A stretch of DNA of 64,000 bases, from contig CAXRIA010000020.1 of assembly GCA_964230805.1 (NCBI GenBank), positions 9,130 through 73,129 on the forward strand, in the 5' to 3' direction. Origin of the DNA: Flavicella sp964230805 (GTDB taxonomy: Bacteria > Bacteroidota > Bacteroidia > Flavobacteriales > Flavobacteriaceae). The notes below the pieces were generated by a model. That model did no database searches and was not told the DNA's origin. It worked only from the letters and a program-made list of their open reading frames with translations. The stretch's first letter is position 1, and each line of letters begins with the position of its first letter. Shown here one piece after another: positions 18,797-29,200 of this stretch. Position numbers and translations under genes: made by a program.

Positions 18797-18877
18797 AAAA
18801 GTATTTTCTTCTATATTTATGTTAGAAAGTTTTCTAAAATCTATTTAACTCTTTCAAAAAACAATCTAAGAGGTTAA

Positions 18878-20209
18878 TTATGGGCATTCAAAATTTAAAG
18901 AGTTGCCGTCTATACCTATCAATTCAAAATCATCAAAGTAAAATAATGTAGACGATGCTGCATCTCCATTTATATGGGTTCTTAAATACATCCTATCCGG
19001 GTTTTTGTCTGCAGATCCATCCGGGATATAATATTTATAAGAGCCATAAGCTGCACCATGGTAATTATAATCATCTTGATTGCTAAAATCAAATTCAAGA
19101 GTTACCCATTGGTCAAATGCAGATATTTCCTTTTCAATCCATACATTACGCTTATAAGAGTCGCTATATGACGTACCATCAGTTCTGTATCTATCTTCAA
19201 GATAAAGACGAACTATCCGTTTGCTTGCGTTGTCTGTATTGTCAATCATTGTTCCATCTGGAGCTTCTACAGTAGAAGGTAAATAAACTTTGACCCTAAA
19301 TTTGCTTTGTAATGAAAAATCAAATTCAGTTCCATCATCTTTTTCACTAAACTTTAATATACCATATTGACTTCCGCTTGGTTTATAATGATACCTTAAT
19401 GTAGTGGAACTATTTCCATTTTGTACACTAGAGGGCAAATCTGCCAAGGCCAATGTCCCAGAAGCATCTCCTTGAGCATCCCATAAAATTCCACCACATT
19501 GGGCTCCGTCCATATCATCAAAAAGCCTCCAATTTTCGGGAGGTGCTACTCCCGCATCAACATCTACACTAAAAGATTCAGTATTTTCTTGGCTCCCAGC
19601 TCCATTGATGGCTGTAAATTTAACCACGCAGTTTACTGTTACAGGTTCTAATAAATCATTGGTAAAAACATAAGTATAAGAGTTACTACTTGTTACTTTC
19701 TCATGAATTAGAGTTACTCCATCTTCCTCAAATATCTCAATTTTGTAGCTGGTTGCATTTATAGCCGACATACTAAAGTTAACCATTCCTGATCCATCGC
19801 TGGATGGCTCAACAGTTGTCAAGAAATCAACAGGTTCTTTTTCAGGAATTTCAACTACCAATTGGAAACTAGCCGCCTCTCTAACACCTTGGGCAATTAG
19901 CACTGCATTATAGGTTCCAAATTGATCGTAGGTAACAGAAAAGTTATTTTCAGTAAAACTTTCTGGGTTGTCATCATCCGAATTCTTTTTTAAGAGAAAA
20001 AATACCTGACCTTCAGCCGTAGCCTCAAAATTTACTGTATAGCCACTACTTTCATTATCTAAAGAGTATGTCAGGTTTAGATTCGTTGGGATATCTTTGT
20101 AACCTTCTAGTTTGTTGTCCAAAACATCCTCTTCACAGGATACGAACATCAGTATTATAAAAATACTAAAGACACTTTTAATGGTATTTTCAATGGTATT
20201 CATAATCAT
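18878..20209 (-). CDS. SusE-position surface glycan-binding lipoprotein
   Basis: 443 residues with a lipoprotein signal (LMFVSCEED). Two Ig/PKD-like beta domains (about 35-125 and 130-220) lead to a C-terminal beta-sandwich rich in aromatics (residues about 235-440, GSYKYYIPDG, YFDDFELIGID), as in carbohydrate-binding modules. It directly follows susD in transcription order, the place of SusE/F-type proteins that hold glycan at the cell surface. The sequence itself is not one I recognise as a named family. A second ATG two codons in (20203) could be the start. Confidence 0.65.
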   Translation of the reverse strand: MIMNTIENTIKSVFSIFIILMFVSCEEDVLDNKLEGYKDIPTNLNLTYSLDNESSGYTVNFEATAEGQVFFLLKKNSDDDNPESFTENNFSVTYDQFGTYNAVLIAQGVREAASFQLVVEIPEKEPVDFLTTVEPSSDGSGMVNFSMSAINATSYKIEIFEEDGVTLIHEKVTSSNSYTYVFTNDLLEPVTVNCVVKFTAINGAGSQENTESFSVDVDAGVAPPENWRLFDDMDGAQCGGILWDAQGDASGTLALADLPSSVQNGNSSTTLRYHYKPSGSQYGILKFSEKDDGTEFDFSLQSKFRVKVYLPSTVEAPDGTMIDNTDNASKRIVRLYLEDRYRTDGTSYSDSYKRNVWIEKEISAFDQWVTLEFDFSNQDDYNYHGAAYGSYKYYIPDGSADKNPDRMYLRTHINGDAASSTLFYFDDFELIGIDGNSLNFECP

Positions 20210-20250
20210 TAATTTTAAATTTTATCGTTTGAGTTTGCAACTCGAAACTA

Positions 20251-21810
20251 TTATTGGTATCCTTGATTTTGCGGGAATGATGGCCCCATTAAATCTAACT
20301 GAGACTGAGGTATTGGCCAATTAACCATATGAGGCTCCATTGGATAAGGTTGATTGTTTTTAGTATTAGAACCAAATCTGTAGTGCAGATTCTGACGCTC
20401 TACCAACAAGCCCAATCTTTTTAACAAATACCATCTGTTTTTTTCAAATGCTAATTCTCTTGCAGATTCTTCTAAATAAGTTTCTAAAGTAAACTCGGTA
20501 AAATTGTGGTCGGAATTACCAAAAGCTCTTTCCCGTATCTTATTGATATACTCCAATGCCTTGGCACTAGTTGGGCTTTCATTATCCGCTCTCCAATGGG
20601 CTTCAGCTCCCAGCATTAATGTTTCAGCGAATCGATAATAGAGATAATCTTTCCAGTTTCCATTTGACCCTATAGGTTTTTCATCGTCATGGTATTTTTT
20701 CAAACTCCAATGGTAACGTCTAAAATTATCTTCATATCCGACAACTTCATTTCCAAAATTAGGATGGTCGGGGTTGTTACATATTAACTTAGTTGAATAA
20801 TAGTAGGTGGTGTATCTAATATCATTGTCTTTATCGTAAAGCGATTGCAAATAATCATTAGGAAAACCCCATCCCAACGAATTTCCACCAAGTTCTACAC
20901 TTGGGATCATTTCACCAGAATTAAGCTCATAATATCGATTATTAAAGAATGAACTATACCAGATGTCACCACCTCCTGCTAAATTATCGGATTCCCCTAA
21001 AGATTGGTCTCTTGGATATACAGCCAATGCTTCTTCATGATTTAAATCTTGTCCAAAGACCTTATCTAAATCAACGAGATGGTAAGTTCCATTATCTACA
21101 ATAGCGTCAAACTGAGAAGCCGCCTCGCTCCAATCACCTTGCCACATCGCGCTTTTTCCTTTTAAATGACGTGCTACAGCTTGATTGTATCTCCCAAAAT
21201 CTTCTTTGTATTTTAAGTTCTCAATAGCATAATCAAAATCACTATCAATAAGCTCATATACATCCTCCTGGGCAGCTGGAACATATTCTACTAAATCTTC
21301 ATAGTTATCAGCGTTTGTCGGAATGGTATCCAATAAAATATTTCCGTACAAACGAGCCAAATCAAAATAAGTTTCTCCTCTTATTAGTCTGGCCTGAGCC
21401 ACTAAATTTTTCAATCTATCATTTTGCTGTAAGCTCGGAGCTGCTGCAATGATAGCATTAGCCCTGTCGATAATTTGATAACAGCTTACCCACTTATAAT
21501 TGGCAAATCCCAATGTAGCATTATGTCTTGTAGGATCATAAGGAGTAAAATAGGTTCTCATTTGTCCTAAGTCTGTTCCAATAAGTATAAAAGCATTGGC
21601 TCTAAAACCATCACCATCACGTCCACTAGCATTGTTCTTTCTTACTTTATTGTACAATGCGGTAACACCAACTTCTATACCATCTACAGATGAATAAATG
21701 TAATCGGTAGAAATTTCATCTATTGGCTCTTCATTCAGAAGGTCACTACAAGATGTGGAAAACAATAATATTGCTATTGCTAATCCCAATAAATAATTAT
21801 TTTTTTTCAT
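20251..21810 (-). CDS. SusD-like outer-membrane nutrient-binding lipoprotein
   Basis: About 519 residues of the RagB/SusD family. The lipoprotein signal MKKNNYLLGLAIAIL...TSCSDLL sets the start at 21810; an upstream ATG at 21834, two bases past the susC stop, would add eight residues before it. LARLYGNILLDTIPT, YINKIRERAFG and LAFEKNRWYLLKRLG are typical SusD helices, and NWPIPQSQLDLM is the usual C-terminal motif. It caps the SusC barrel and delivers oligosaccharide. The pair defines the locus as a PUL. Confidence 0.95.
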   Translation of the reverse strand: MKKNNYLLGLAIAILLFSTSCSDLLNEEPIDEISTDYIYSSVDGIEVGVTALYNKVRKNNASGRDGDGFRANAFILIGTDLGQMRTYFTPYDPTRHNATLGFANYKWVSCYQIIDRANAIIAAAPSLQQNDRLKNLVAQARLIRGETYFDLARLYGNILLDTIPTNADNYEDLVEYVPAAQEDVYELIDSDFDYAIENLKYKEDFGRYNQAVARHLKGKSAMWQGDWSEAASQFDAIVDNGTYHLVDLDKVFGQDLNHEEALAVYPRDQSLGESDNLAGGGDIWYSSFFNNRYYELNSGEMIPSVELGGNSLGWGFPNDYLQSLYDKDNDIRYTTYYYSTKLICNNPDHPNFGNEVVGYEDNFRRYHWSLKKYHDDEKPIGSNGNWKDYLYYRFAETLMLGAEAHWRADNESPTSAKALEYINKIRERAFGNSDHNFTEFTLETYLEESARELAFEKNRWYLLKRLGLLVERQNLHYRFGSNTKNNQPYPMEPHMVNWPIPQSQLDLMGPSFPQNQGYQ

Positions 21811-21836
21811 TTCTATTAAATTATTTAAATTCATAA

Positions 21837-24821
21837 TTAAAATGTGACTTGTAGTCCAAACACCACTGAAACTTGCTCCGGATAAGCGTTTGGATTTTGA
21901 TCTGGACTATAGGATTTATAGTCTGTTATGGTTACAGGATTACGTGCAGTAGAGTAAAGTCTTACGCTGCCCATATTTAATTTATTTGTTAACATTTCGG
22001 GAAGGGTATACCCCAATGACAGCAGTGAAATTCTAAAAAATGAGGCATCCTGTAATCCTAAAGTATTCATAAATACTGGACTGTTTCCAGCATCTGGTCT
22101 AGGCCAATCCCCAGTAGGGTTTTCTGGTGTCCAATAATTTTGCTTTATACCATTGAACAACCCTCTTAAATCTCCCCCTTGATTATAGCTATAATAATAA
22201 GGGTTCATCATTTTACGGCCTTGAACTGTGGTCGCTTGAACTGTAAAATCGAAGTTTTTGTATGTAATATCTAAATTAAATGTTCCAATCCAATCTGGAT
22301 CTTTTTTAGTGATAACACGATCATCTGGGTTTAATACTCCATCATTCGGATCAACATCTAATAATCTAATACTACCTACTTGGGCATCGGGTTGATGGGA
22401 GTCATCGATTTCGTCTTGAGATTGAAAAATCCCAGAATATTTGTAGTCATACTCCACATCGATTGGATATCCAATAAACCATTGGTTACCCACATCGTCA
22501 TCTTCGACACCATCTCCATCCTCATCTAAACCATAAAGGGAAATAATTTTGTTCTTATTTGTAGACATAATAATTCCAGCATTAATTTTGAAGTCCTTCT
22601 TATCTACGACATATCCGTTGATTGCACACTCAAAACCTTTATTTTCGATTTCTCCAATATTGCTTAATATACTGGTATAACCTAAGGCTGCATTTAAAGT
22701 TTTGCTCACCAAAAGATCTTTGGTTCTTGTGTTATAATACTCGAACGTTGCTGTTACCCGATTATTCCATAATCCAAAATCAAGTGCAGAGTTAAAAGTC
22801 GTAGAGGTTTCCCATTTTAAATTGGGGTTTGGCAAAGTGTTTCCTGGAATATATCCGGTACTGATTTGATCATTAAAAATATAATCATTTTGACTGGCGG
22901 TGCTTAAACTTCCGTAGGGACCAATAGCCTCATTTCCAACACTACCATAGCTCAGGCGTAATTTTAAGTTGTTTAGAACATCTAAATTTTCCATAAAGCT
23001 CTCTTTGTGAATGTTCCATCCAAGGGCAACGGCGGGGAAATACCCCCACTTATTATTGTCTCCGAAAACGGATGATCCATCAGCACGAAAAGAGGCCGTT
23101 AAATAATATTTGTTTTTGTAATCATATTGCGCTCGCCCTACAAAGGAGAGTAATGATCGCTCTGATGCACTTATGAGTGGCTCATTGAACTCAGCAGAAA
23201 GCAATCCATAAACACCTAATATATCATTTTGAAGATTGGATGCTTTATTCCTAAAATATTCGAATCTTCTTTGATTAACACTCTGAACAAATGTTAACCC
23301 AAGATTATGGTTATTCTTTTCATAATCATAATTAATGATATTCTCCAGTTGCAATTCGGTGGACTTTTGGAATGTAACTTTACCTTGCCCAAGGCCTCCA
23401 TTTCGAAAACCAACATAAGATTTACCTGTTGAATATTCAAATGCTTCTTGATTCCATGAACGTCTACTGATATTTAGTCTATAGTTTAAATCTTTAAGAG
23501 GCTTAACATCAAGGAATACGTTCATAATATCACTTCTGTCCTCTAAAAGATTCTCCGTAGTATCCAAATCAAGAAGTGGGTTAATACTTTCTTGAAATCC
23601 AGAAGGATTCAGTGCCAGTTCACCACTCTCATCATATATCACCCCTAAAGGACTTGCTTTCACTAATCTTTCCAGAGTGTTGCCAGTTCCTGGGTCATTC
23701 TTTTCTGAAACATTCCAGTTGGTATTCATCCCCAAGCTTAACCATGAATTTAGTTTTTGATCTACATTTAAACGAATAATCATTCTTTGAAAATCAGTTC
23801 CGGGAACAACACCGTCTTGTTGCTGATAATTAAAACCAGTGTATACTTTCGTTTTATCAGAACCTGTCGAGAAGTTAAAATTGTGATTTTGTATTGGGGC
23901 TATTTGCAGAACTTCATCAAACCAATCGATGAAATTTCCGTTCTGTAAAGACTCCAATTCTATAGGGGTAAAAATATCTTCATCCGGCATATAGGCACCT
24001 CCATTGGTAGTTCTAAAAGCTTCTCGTTTCAGCATGGCATATTCTTCCGGGCTATAAACATCAAAATTTCTATTGATGTATTGCATCCCATAATATCCAT
24101 TATAACTAACATTTGACTTCCCTTCAGCTGCACGTTTGGTAGAAATAAGAATTACACCATTTGATGCTCTCGCTCCGTAAATAGCTTGGGCTGCAGCATC
24201 TTTTAAGATTTCCATGGAAGCAATATCATTGGCATTTACCTCATTGATATTACCTACAGGAACGCCATCAACAATTACAATAGGATTGTTACCTCCATTA
24301 ATAGAACTTCTTCCACGAATGAGTATATTGGAAGAACTCCCAGGACCAGCATCCGAAGTTGTTATGAAAACACCAGCGGCCTGCCCTTTTAGCATATCGC
24401 CAATATCTGTGGAAGGCACCCTGTTTATAGTCTCTGATTTCACCGTGGTAACAGAGCTAATAATATCACTCTTTTTCTGGGTTCCGTATCCAACTACCAC
24501 AATTTCGTCTAAAGTCATATTTTCTTCCTCTAGAATAATAGTATAGTTAGTAGCATCTCCTATCTCTACTTCTTTCGTTTTAAAACCCACATATGAAAAA
24601 ACTATTGTTTCACCTGTATTTGCGGTCAAATTAAAGCTTCCATCAAAATCGGTACTTGTACCGATTTTGGTTCCTTTTTTAATGACTGTTACACCTGGTA
24701 ATGGGATTCCAGAATTACCACTAACTATACCTTCAATATTTTTATCTTGACCATAGCTAATGGAGGTCAGTAAAATAAAAACCAAGCATACTAGTCTAAA
24801 TAGTATCCGTTTATTGCTCAT
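21837..24821 (-). CDS. SusC-like TonB-dependent outer-membrane transporter
   Basis: 994 residues: signal peptide, carboxypeptidase-regulatory-like domain (about 28-105, GIVSGNSGIPLPGVTVIKKGT), TonB box region (LDEIVVVGYGTQKKSD), plug (about 120-225, ILIRGRSSINGGNNPIVIVDG), then a 22-strand-type barrel ending in GLQVTF. It imports oligosaccharides with its SusD partner using TonB energy. It contains no STN domain, so control is more likely by the divergent HTCS than by an anti-sigma system. 115 bp separate it from the T9SS gene upstream. Confidence 0.95.
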   Translation of the reverse strand: MSNKRILFRLVCLVFILLTSISYGQDKNIEGIVSGNSGIPLPGVTVIKKGTKIGTSTDFDGSFNLTANTGETIVFSYVGFKTKEVEIGDATNYTIILEEENMTLDEIVVVGYGTQKKSDIISSVTTVKSETINRVPSTDIGDMLKGQAAGVFITTSDAGPGSSSNILIRGRSSINGGNNPIVIVDGVPVGNINEVNANDIASMEILKDAAAQAIYGARASNGVILISTKRAAEGKSNVSYNGYYGMQYINRNFDVYSPEEYAMLKREAFRTTNGGAYMPDEDIFTPIELESLQNGNFIDWFDEVLQIAPIQNHNFNFSTGSDKTKVYTGFNYQQQDGVVPGTDFQRMIIRLNVDQKLNSWLSLGMNTNWNVSEKNDPGTGNTLERLVKASPLGVIYDESGELALNPSGFQESINPLLDLDTTENLLEDRSDIMNVFLDVKPLKDLNYRLNISRRSWNQEAFEYSTGKSYVGFRNGGLGQGKVTFQKSTELQLENIINYDYEKNNHNLGLTFVQSVNQRRFEYFRNKASNLQNDILGVYGLLSAEFNEPLISASERSLLSFVGRAQYDYKNKYYLTASFRADGSSVFGDNNKWGYFPAVALGWNIHKESFMENLDVLNNLKLRLSYGSVGNEAIGPYGSLSTASQNDYIFNDQISTGYIPGNTLPNPNLKWETSTTFNSALDFGLWNNRVTATFEYYNTRTKDLLVSKTLNAALGYTSILSNIGEIENKGFECAINGYVVDKKDFKINAGIIMSTNKNKIISLYGLDEDGDGVEDDDVGNQWFIGYPIDVEYDYKYSGIFQSQDEIDDSHQPDAQVGSIRLLDVDPNDGVLNPDDRVITKKDPDWIGTFNLDITYKNFDFTVQATTVQGRKMMNPYYYSYNQGGDLRGLFNGIKQNYWTPENPTGDWPRPDAGNSPVFMNTLGLQDASFFRISLLSLGYTLPEMLTNKLNMGSVRLYSTARNPVTITDYKSYSPDQNPNAYPEQVSVVFGLQVTF

Positions 24822-24936
24822 AATTTTTGATTTATTTGATTAGATATTTTAAAATTATTTCGAGTCCTTTATTATCGTATATAATTAAACGGTGACCCGA
24901 AAAGAAACTACATTGATATGCAATAACTTTTCAGGC

Positions 24937-26016
24937 TCACTTATTTAAATTAATTAACATGAACTTTTTAACATAGTTACCACTTGGACCATTTATCCCC
25001 AAAACATAGGCACCATTTTGGAGTTGGTTTTTGGTATCTAATGTGAATCTACTTTGATTGTTTGTGTTTTGTTTTAGTAACAATTGTCCATTTAAGTTAA
25101 AGATGCTAACCATGTGCTCTCCGTCTAAATGAGACCCTAAAACCTCTACCACTACATTACCGTCTTCAGCTTGAAATATTTTAACAGAGCGTTGATTTGA
25201 AACAAAAGATTCTAAATTAAGAGTTTCTGCAAGAACATCGCTCCAGCTCATGCCTAAGGAGAGTCCATCAACAACAGCTTCTACTTTTCGTTGACGTAAA
25301 TGAAGTATTTTTATATTAGAGAGATCGCTACCGCTACCATCATTTGGGGTAAGAGTAGGAGTTGAAGGCTCTGAAAGCGGAACACCATCCTCATTGTGTT
25401 CAAAAATAAACAAGCTGGCCACATCGTTGTTATCTCCTGCTACAAATTCATATTTTACCACAAATAGATAGGTTTCATTATAATTATACAAATCTGTTGT
25501 CCAGTTAATATCTGTGCTGTACCCCTTAGTAAAACCAAAAATTAGATTGCCAGAGCCATCATCTTTTGCCATCACTCTTCCACGTAAACGCTGCGAATTG
25601 TAATCGCTTACAGCAATAAAGAAATTGTTGTAGTCTCCACCAATAGTGGTTGTAATATTCCCCAAGAAAGACAGATAAACCGTCCCTGAGTTTACTGAAG
25701 AAGAAAAGAAAGGTTTTTTGGCTATTCTTTCTGGGCCATAGGTATTTGGATCCGTATCGCCATCTTCAGAGATATTAATGTGAGCAGCGTTCCCAACGCC
25801 CGAAACAGCCAATCCAGTATATTCTAAACCTGGGCTAACAACAGAAATTGAAGGAGAATTACTCCCTTGTACAGTAAAACCAATACTCTGATCAATGAGC
25901 AATGTAGATTCTGGGTAGTCAAAATTTTCCACATTGGTTTGTGCAAACACACAAGTAGATAGTACTAACAAGATGTTTGCAGTCAAAACCTTTTTAAATT
26001 GTAATTTTAGTTTCAT
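24937..26016 (-). CDS. T9SS-exported concanavalin-like surface protein
   Basis: 359 residues. A signal peptide ends near CVFAQT. Residues about 25-265 form an all-beta domain of the lectin-like type seen in Bacteroidota proteins with a terminal GLSLGMSWSDVL motif. Residues about 280-359 are a type A T9SS sorting domain (VSIFNLNGQLLLKQ, GAYVLGINGPSG, KKFMLINL). It is probably cell-surface and may bind the PUL substrate. It is the first gene of the minus-strand operon, facing the HTCS across a 191-bp gap, and so should be the most directly controlled. Confidence 0.75.
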   Translation of the reverse strand: MKLKLQFKKVLTANILLVLSTCVFAQTNVENFDYPESTLLIDQSIGFTVQGSNSPSISVVSPGLEYTGLAVSGVGNAAHINISEDGDTDPNTYGPERIAKKPFFSSSVNSGTVYLSFLGNITTTIGGDYNNFFIAVSDYNSQRLRGRVMAKDDGSGNLIFGFTKGYSTDINWTTDLYNYNETYLFVVKYEFVAGDNNDVASLFIFEHNEDGVPLSEPSTPTLTPNDGSGSDLSNIKILHLRQRKVEAVVDGLSLGMSWSDVLAETLNLESFVSNQRSVKIFQAEDGNVVVEVLGSHLDGEHMVSIFNLNGQLLLKQNTNNQSRFTLDTKNQLQNGAYVLGINGPSGNYVKKFMLINLNK

Positions 26017-26118
26017 GTGTCAAAAAATCAATTGGTTGTAATTGGGAACAAAATTATTGGGTAGCTCTACAAATTATTTTGATTAATGTTTCAAATTTTA
26101 ACAACATTGTTCCATGTC

Positions 26119-26152
26119 AGTACTTATGTTACATTGATGTAACATAAGTACT
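26119..26152. promoter_or_regulatory. 34-bp palindrome, candidate PUL/HTCS operator
   Basis: AGTACTTATGTTACAT (26119-26134) and its exact reverse complement (26137-26152) flank a TG centre: 16 of 16 positions pair. It lies in the divergent gap between the T9SS/PUL operon and the HTCS, without a T-run on either side, so a DNA-binding site is more likely than a terminator. Confidence 0.5.
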
Positions 26153-26195
26153 ATGATTACTTCATAAATCTATATCCGCCGCACCTTAATATTTG

Positions 26196-26203
26196 TACCT
26201 TTG
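26196..26203 (+). promoter_or_regulatory. -7 box of the HTCS gene (TACCTTTG)
   Basis: An exact Bacteroidota TAnnTTTG box ends four bases before the ATG at 26208. The transcript would begin at or almost at the start codon, so the mRNA may be leaderless. I did not find a clear -33 TTTG. Confidence 0.45.
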
Positions 26204-26207
26204 CTAA

Positions 26208-29200
26208 ATGAAATATCGACTAAATAGTATCCTTTTCTTGTTAATCTCCATTTCGATATTTTGTCAAAATAATCCTCATATTTCATTATCGAAAGTAACC
26301 CCTGATGGAGGGATAGCCTATTCTCAAGTAACATCTATAATTGAAGATAGTAAAGGGGTTATGTGGTTTGGTACCAATAACGGTCTGTTTTCTTATAACG
26401 CCGCAAGAATTAAGAAGTATGGCTATTTGGAAAAAGATTCCTCAACTGTATCTACTAATAGAATCAATTCCCTATTTAATGATCATGCTGGAAATTTATG
26501 GGTGGCTACAGAAAACGGATTGTGTATCTATAACGCTCGACATGACAATTTTACCAGACATGAGATTAGAAACGAACTTAATGAAGAAATTGGTCAAGAT
26601 ATCACTTCATTTTTTCAAGATGAGAACAACACCTATTGGCTATCTAACGAAAAGGGATTTGGAACATATAATCCCAAAACAAAAAGTGTCATCTACCAAA
26701 ATATAAACCATAAAACTGACATCGTCAACCACTTAATCATTGGACCTGACCAAACTGTCTGGGTGTTTTATGAAGATGGTGATATCTATTTTAAACCCAA
26801 AAACTCAGATCAATTTAGGTTTTTCAAAAAAAGCTTTATGGATGGCATTAGCTCCGTACTAATTGACGACAATGTCATGTGGATAGGGTATGGTACGAAA
26901 GGACTACTTTCACTTAATCTATCAGATGGCACTACTGCAAAATATTATGACCCAGACCTAGCCAAAATGAGTGCCTTTAAAGGATATCAAATAAGAAGTT
27001 TAATCAAAAATGATAATAATATTTGGGTAGCAACTGATAAGGGAGTTGCCATGGTTAATAACAATGAGCTTAAACTTTTAATAGACCAGAAAAAACATCC
27101 GAACCTACCTCATAACTCTATTTGGTCTTTATATAAAGATTCCAATGCTAACATTTGGATTGGAACTTGGCTTGGGGGTGTGAGTTTTCATAGTGATTAC
27201 AACAACTCATTCCAGCATCACACCCAATCCACTTCAAAAGAATCATTAAGTAGCAATATTATAAGTTGTTTTGCGCAAATACCTAATTCATCAGAAATAT
27301 TGGTCGGAACTGATGTTGATGATTTGAACCGTTACAACCCAGAAACAAATGATTTTACTAGTTATCCTGTAATTTATAAGGGTGAAACCATTAAGAAAAT
27401 TAAATCTATAACTTATGATAGATTCGGTACTTTGTGGGTAGGAACCTACAAAAATGGTTTACTATTTAAAAAAGCAAGACAAAACACATATGAGCGATTA
27501 GAACTACCCTTTGAAGAAGGACTTCAGGCCTTAAATATACTAGCAACTCAAGAAGGAATATGGGTTAGTAATTTTCCTTTGGGAGTCTATTTTTACAATT
27601 TCCAATCTAAGACTTTTACTAATTTCACACATGACCCAATAGACCATAACTCCATATCCAATAATAATGTCAATCATATCATCGAGGATAGAAACAATAA
27701 TATATGGTTTGCTACTGAAAATGGTCTTAATTTATTAAAAAAAGGGACCTCCAAATTTATTCGTTATAACAACATTAAGAATAATCCCAATAGTATTTCA
27801 CACAATTTTATTAATCATATCCATGAAGATGAAAAGGGTTTATTATGGTTAGGCAGTAATGGTGAGGGCATCAGTAGATTTAACCCTATTACCGGTGAAA
27901 TTGAAAACTTTACTTTGAAAAATGATGGCTATGGCAATGAAATATTTTCAATACTTCAAGATCAAAAACAAAATTTATGGATAGCTACTGACAATGGACT
28001 TTATAAATTCAATGTCTTATCGAATACTATTGAACATTTTGATAGCAATAGGGGCATAAAGAATAATAATTTTTATCCAACCGCAGCACTAAAATCCAAT
28101 AATGGTGAACTTTATTTTGGGGGCTCTAATGGCTTGATTAGATTTCAACCAGATATGATTGTTACTAACCCAATTCCACCGATTACCACCATCACTCAAT
28201 TATTTGTTAATAACAAAAAGGTTGTTCCAAGTGATGAAAATAGTATCCTTAAAGAAGCTATAAATAATACAACTTCATTAAAATTGAACTACCAACAAAA
28301 TTCTTTTAGCTTAGAGTTCATCGCCAACAATTATATCCACCCAGAAAAAAACAACTACAAATACAGGTTAAAGAATTTTGACGAAAAATGGATTACAACA
28401 AAAAAAAGGGGACAAGCTTTATTTACAAATATCCCAATAGGTAACTATATTTTTGAAGTTAAGGCCTCTAACAATAATGGAATTTGGAATGAAACACCAA
28501 CCAGAATTTCAATTCAAATCACGCCACCCTTATGGCTAACATGGTATGCCTATTTGTTTTATGTTTTAATTGTTATGACAACACTTTACTTCTTAAGAAA
28601 ACAAACTATCAATAGACAAAAATTAAAACTGAAACTAAAACTGACACAAATTCGTAGTGAGGCTGAAGAGAAATTACATCAAATGAAGCTTCAGTTTTTT
28701 ACGGATATTTCCCATGAATTTAGGACCCCATTAACCCTTATAAATGGACCCATAAATCGATTATTAAATGGGAATCCTAAAAATACTGACCTATCCCGTA
28801 AGCAGCTAACGCTCATAAAAAACAATACAGACCGTTTATTAAGACTCATCAATCAATTCTTAGATTTTAGAAGAATTGATCAAGGAAAATTAAAACTAAG
28901 CCCAATCAATACCGATCTTATTTCATTTTGTAAAAATGTATTTGATTGTTTTGAAGAGCTTGCCAGCCAGCGCAGGTTCAATTATAATTTTATTACAGAA
29001 TATACAAGCCTTAAAATGGACTTTGATGCTGATAAAATGGATAAAGTGTTGGTGAATGTTTTATCTAATGCCTTTAAAAACACGAGCGACCAAGGAAATA
29101 TAACTTTAAAAATTAAGAAAAATAAAAAATCGAAATTAAAAGACAACTGGTCTAATTTTTCTACTGGTGAAGAATTGCATAGTGACTTTATAGAAATTAG

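Noticed and set aside
5426..26016. Recently mobile genomic island with integrase
   Set aside because: No integrase, transposase or mobilisation gene was seen; only the weaker statement about tRNA-tail copies is kept.
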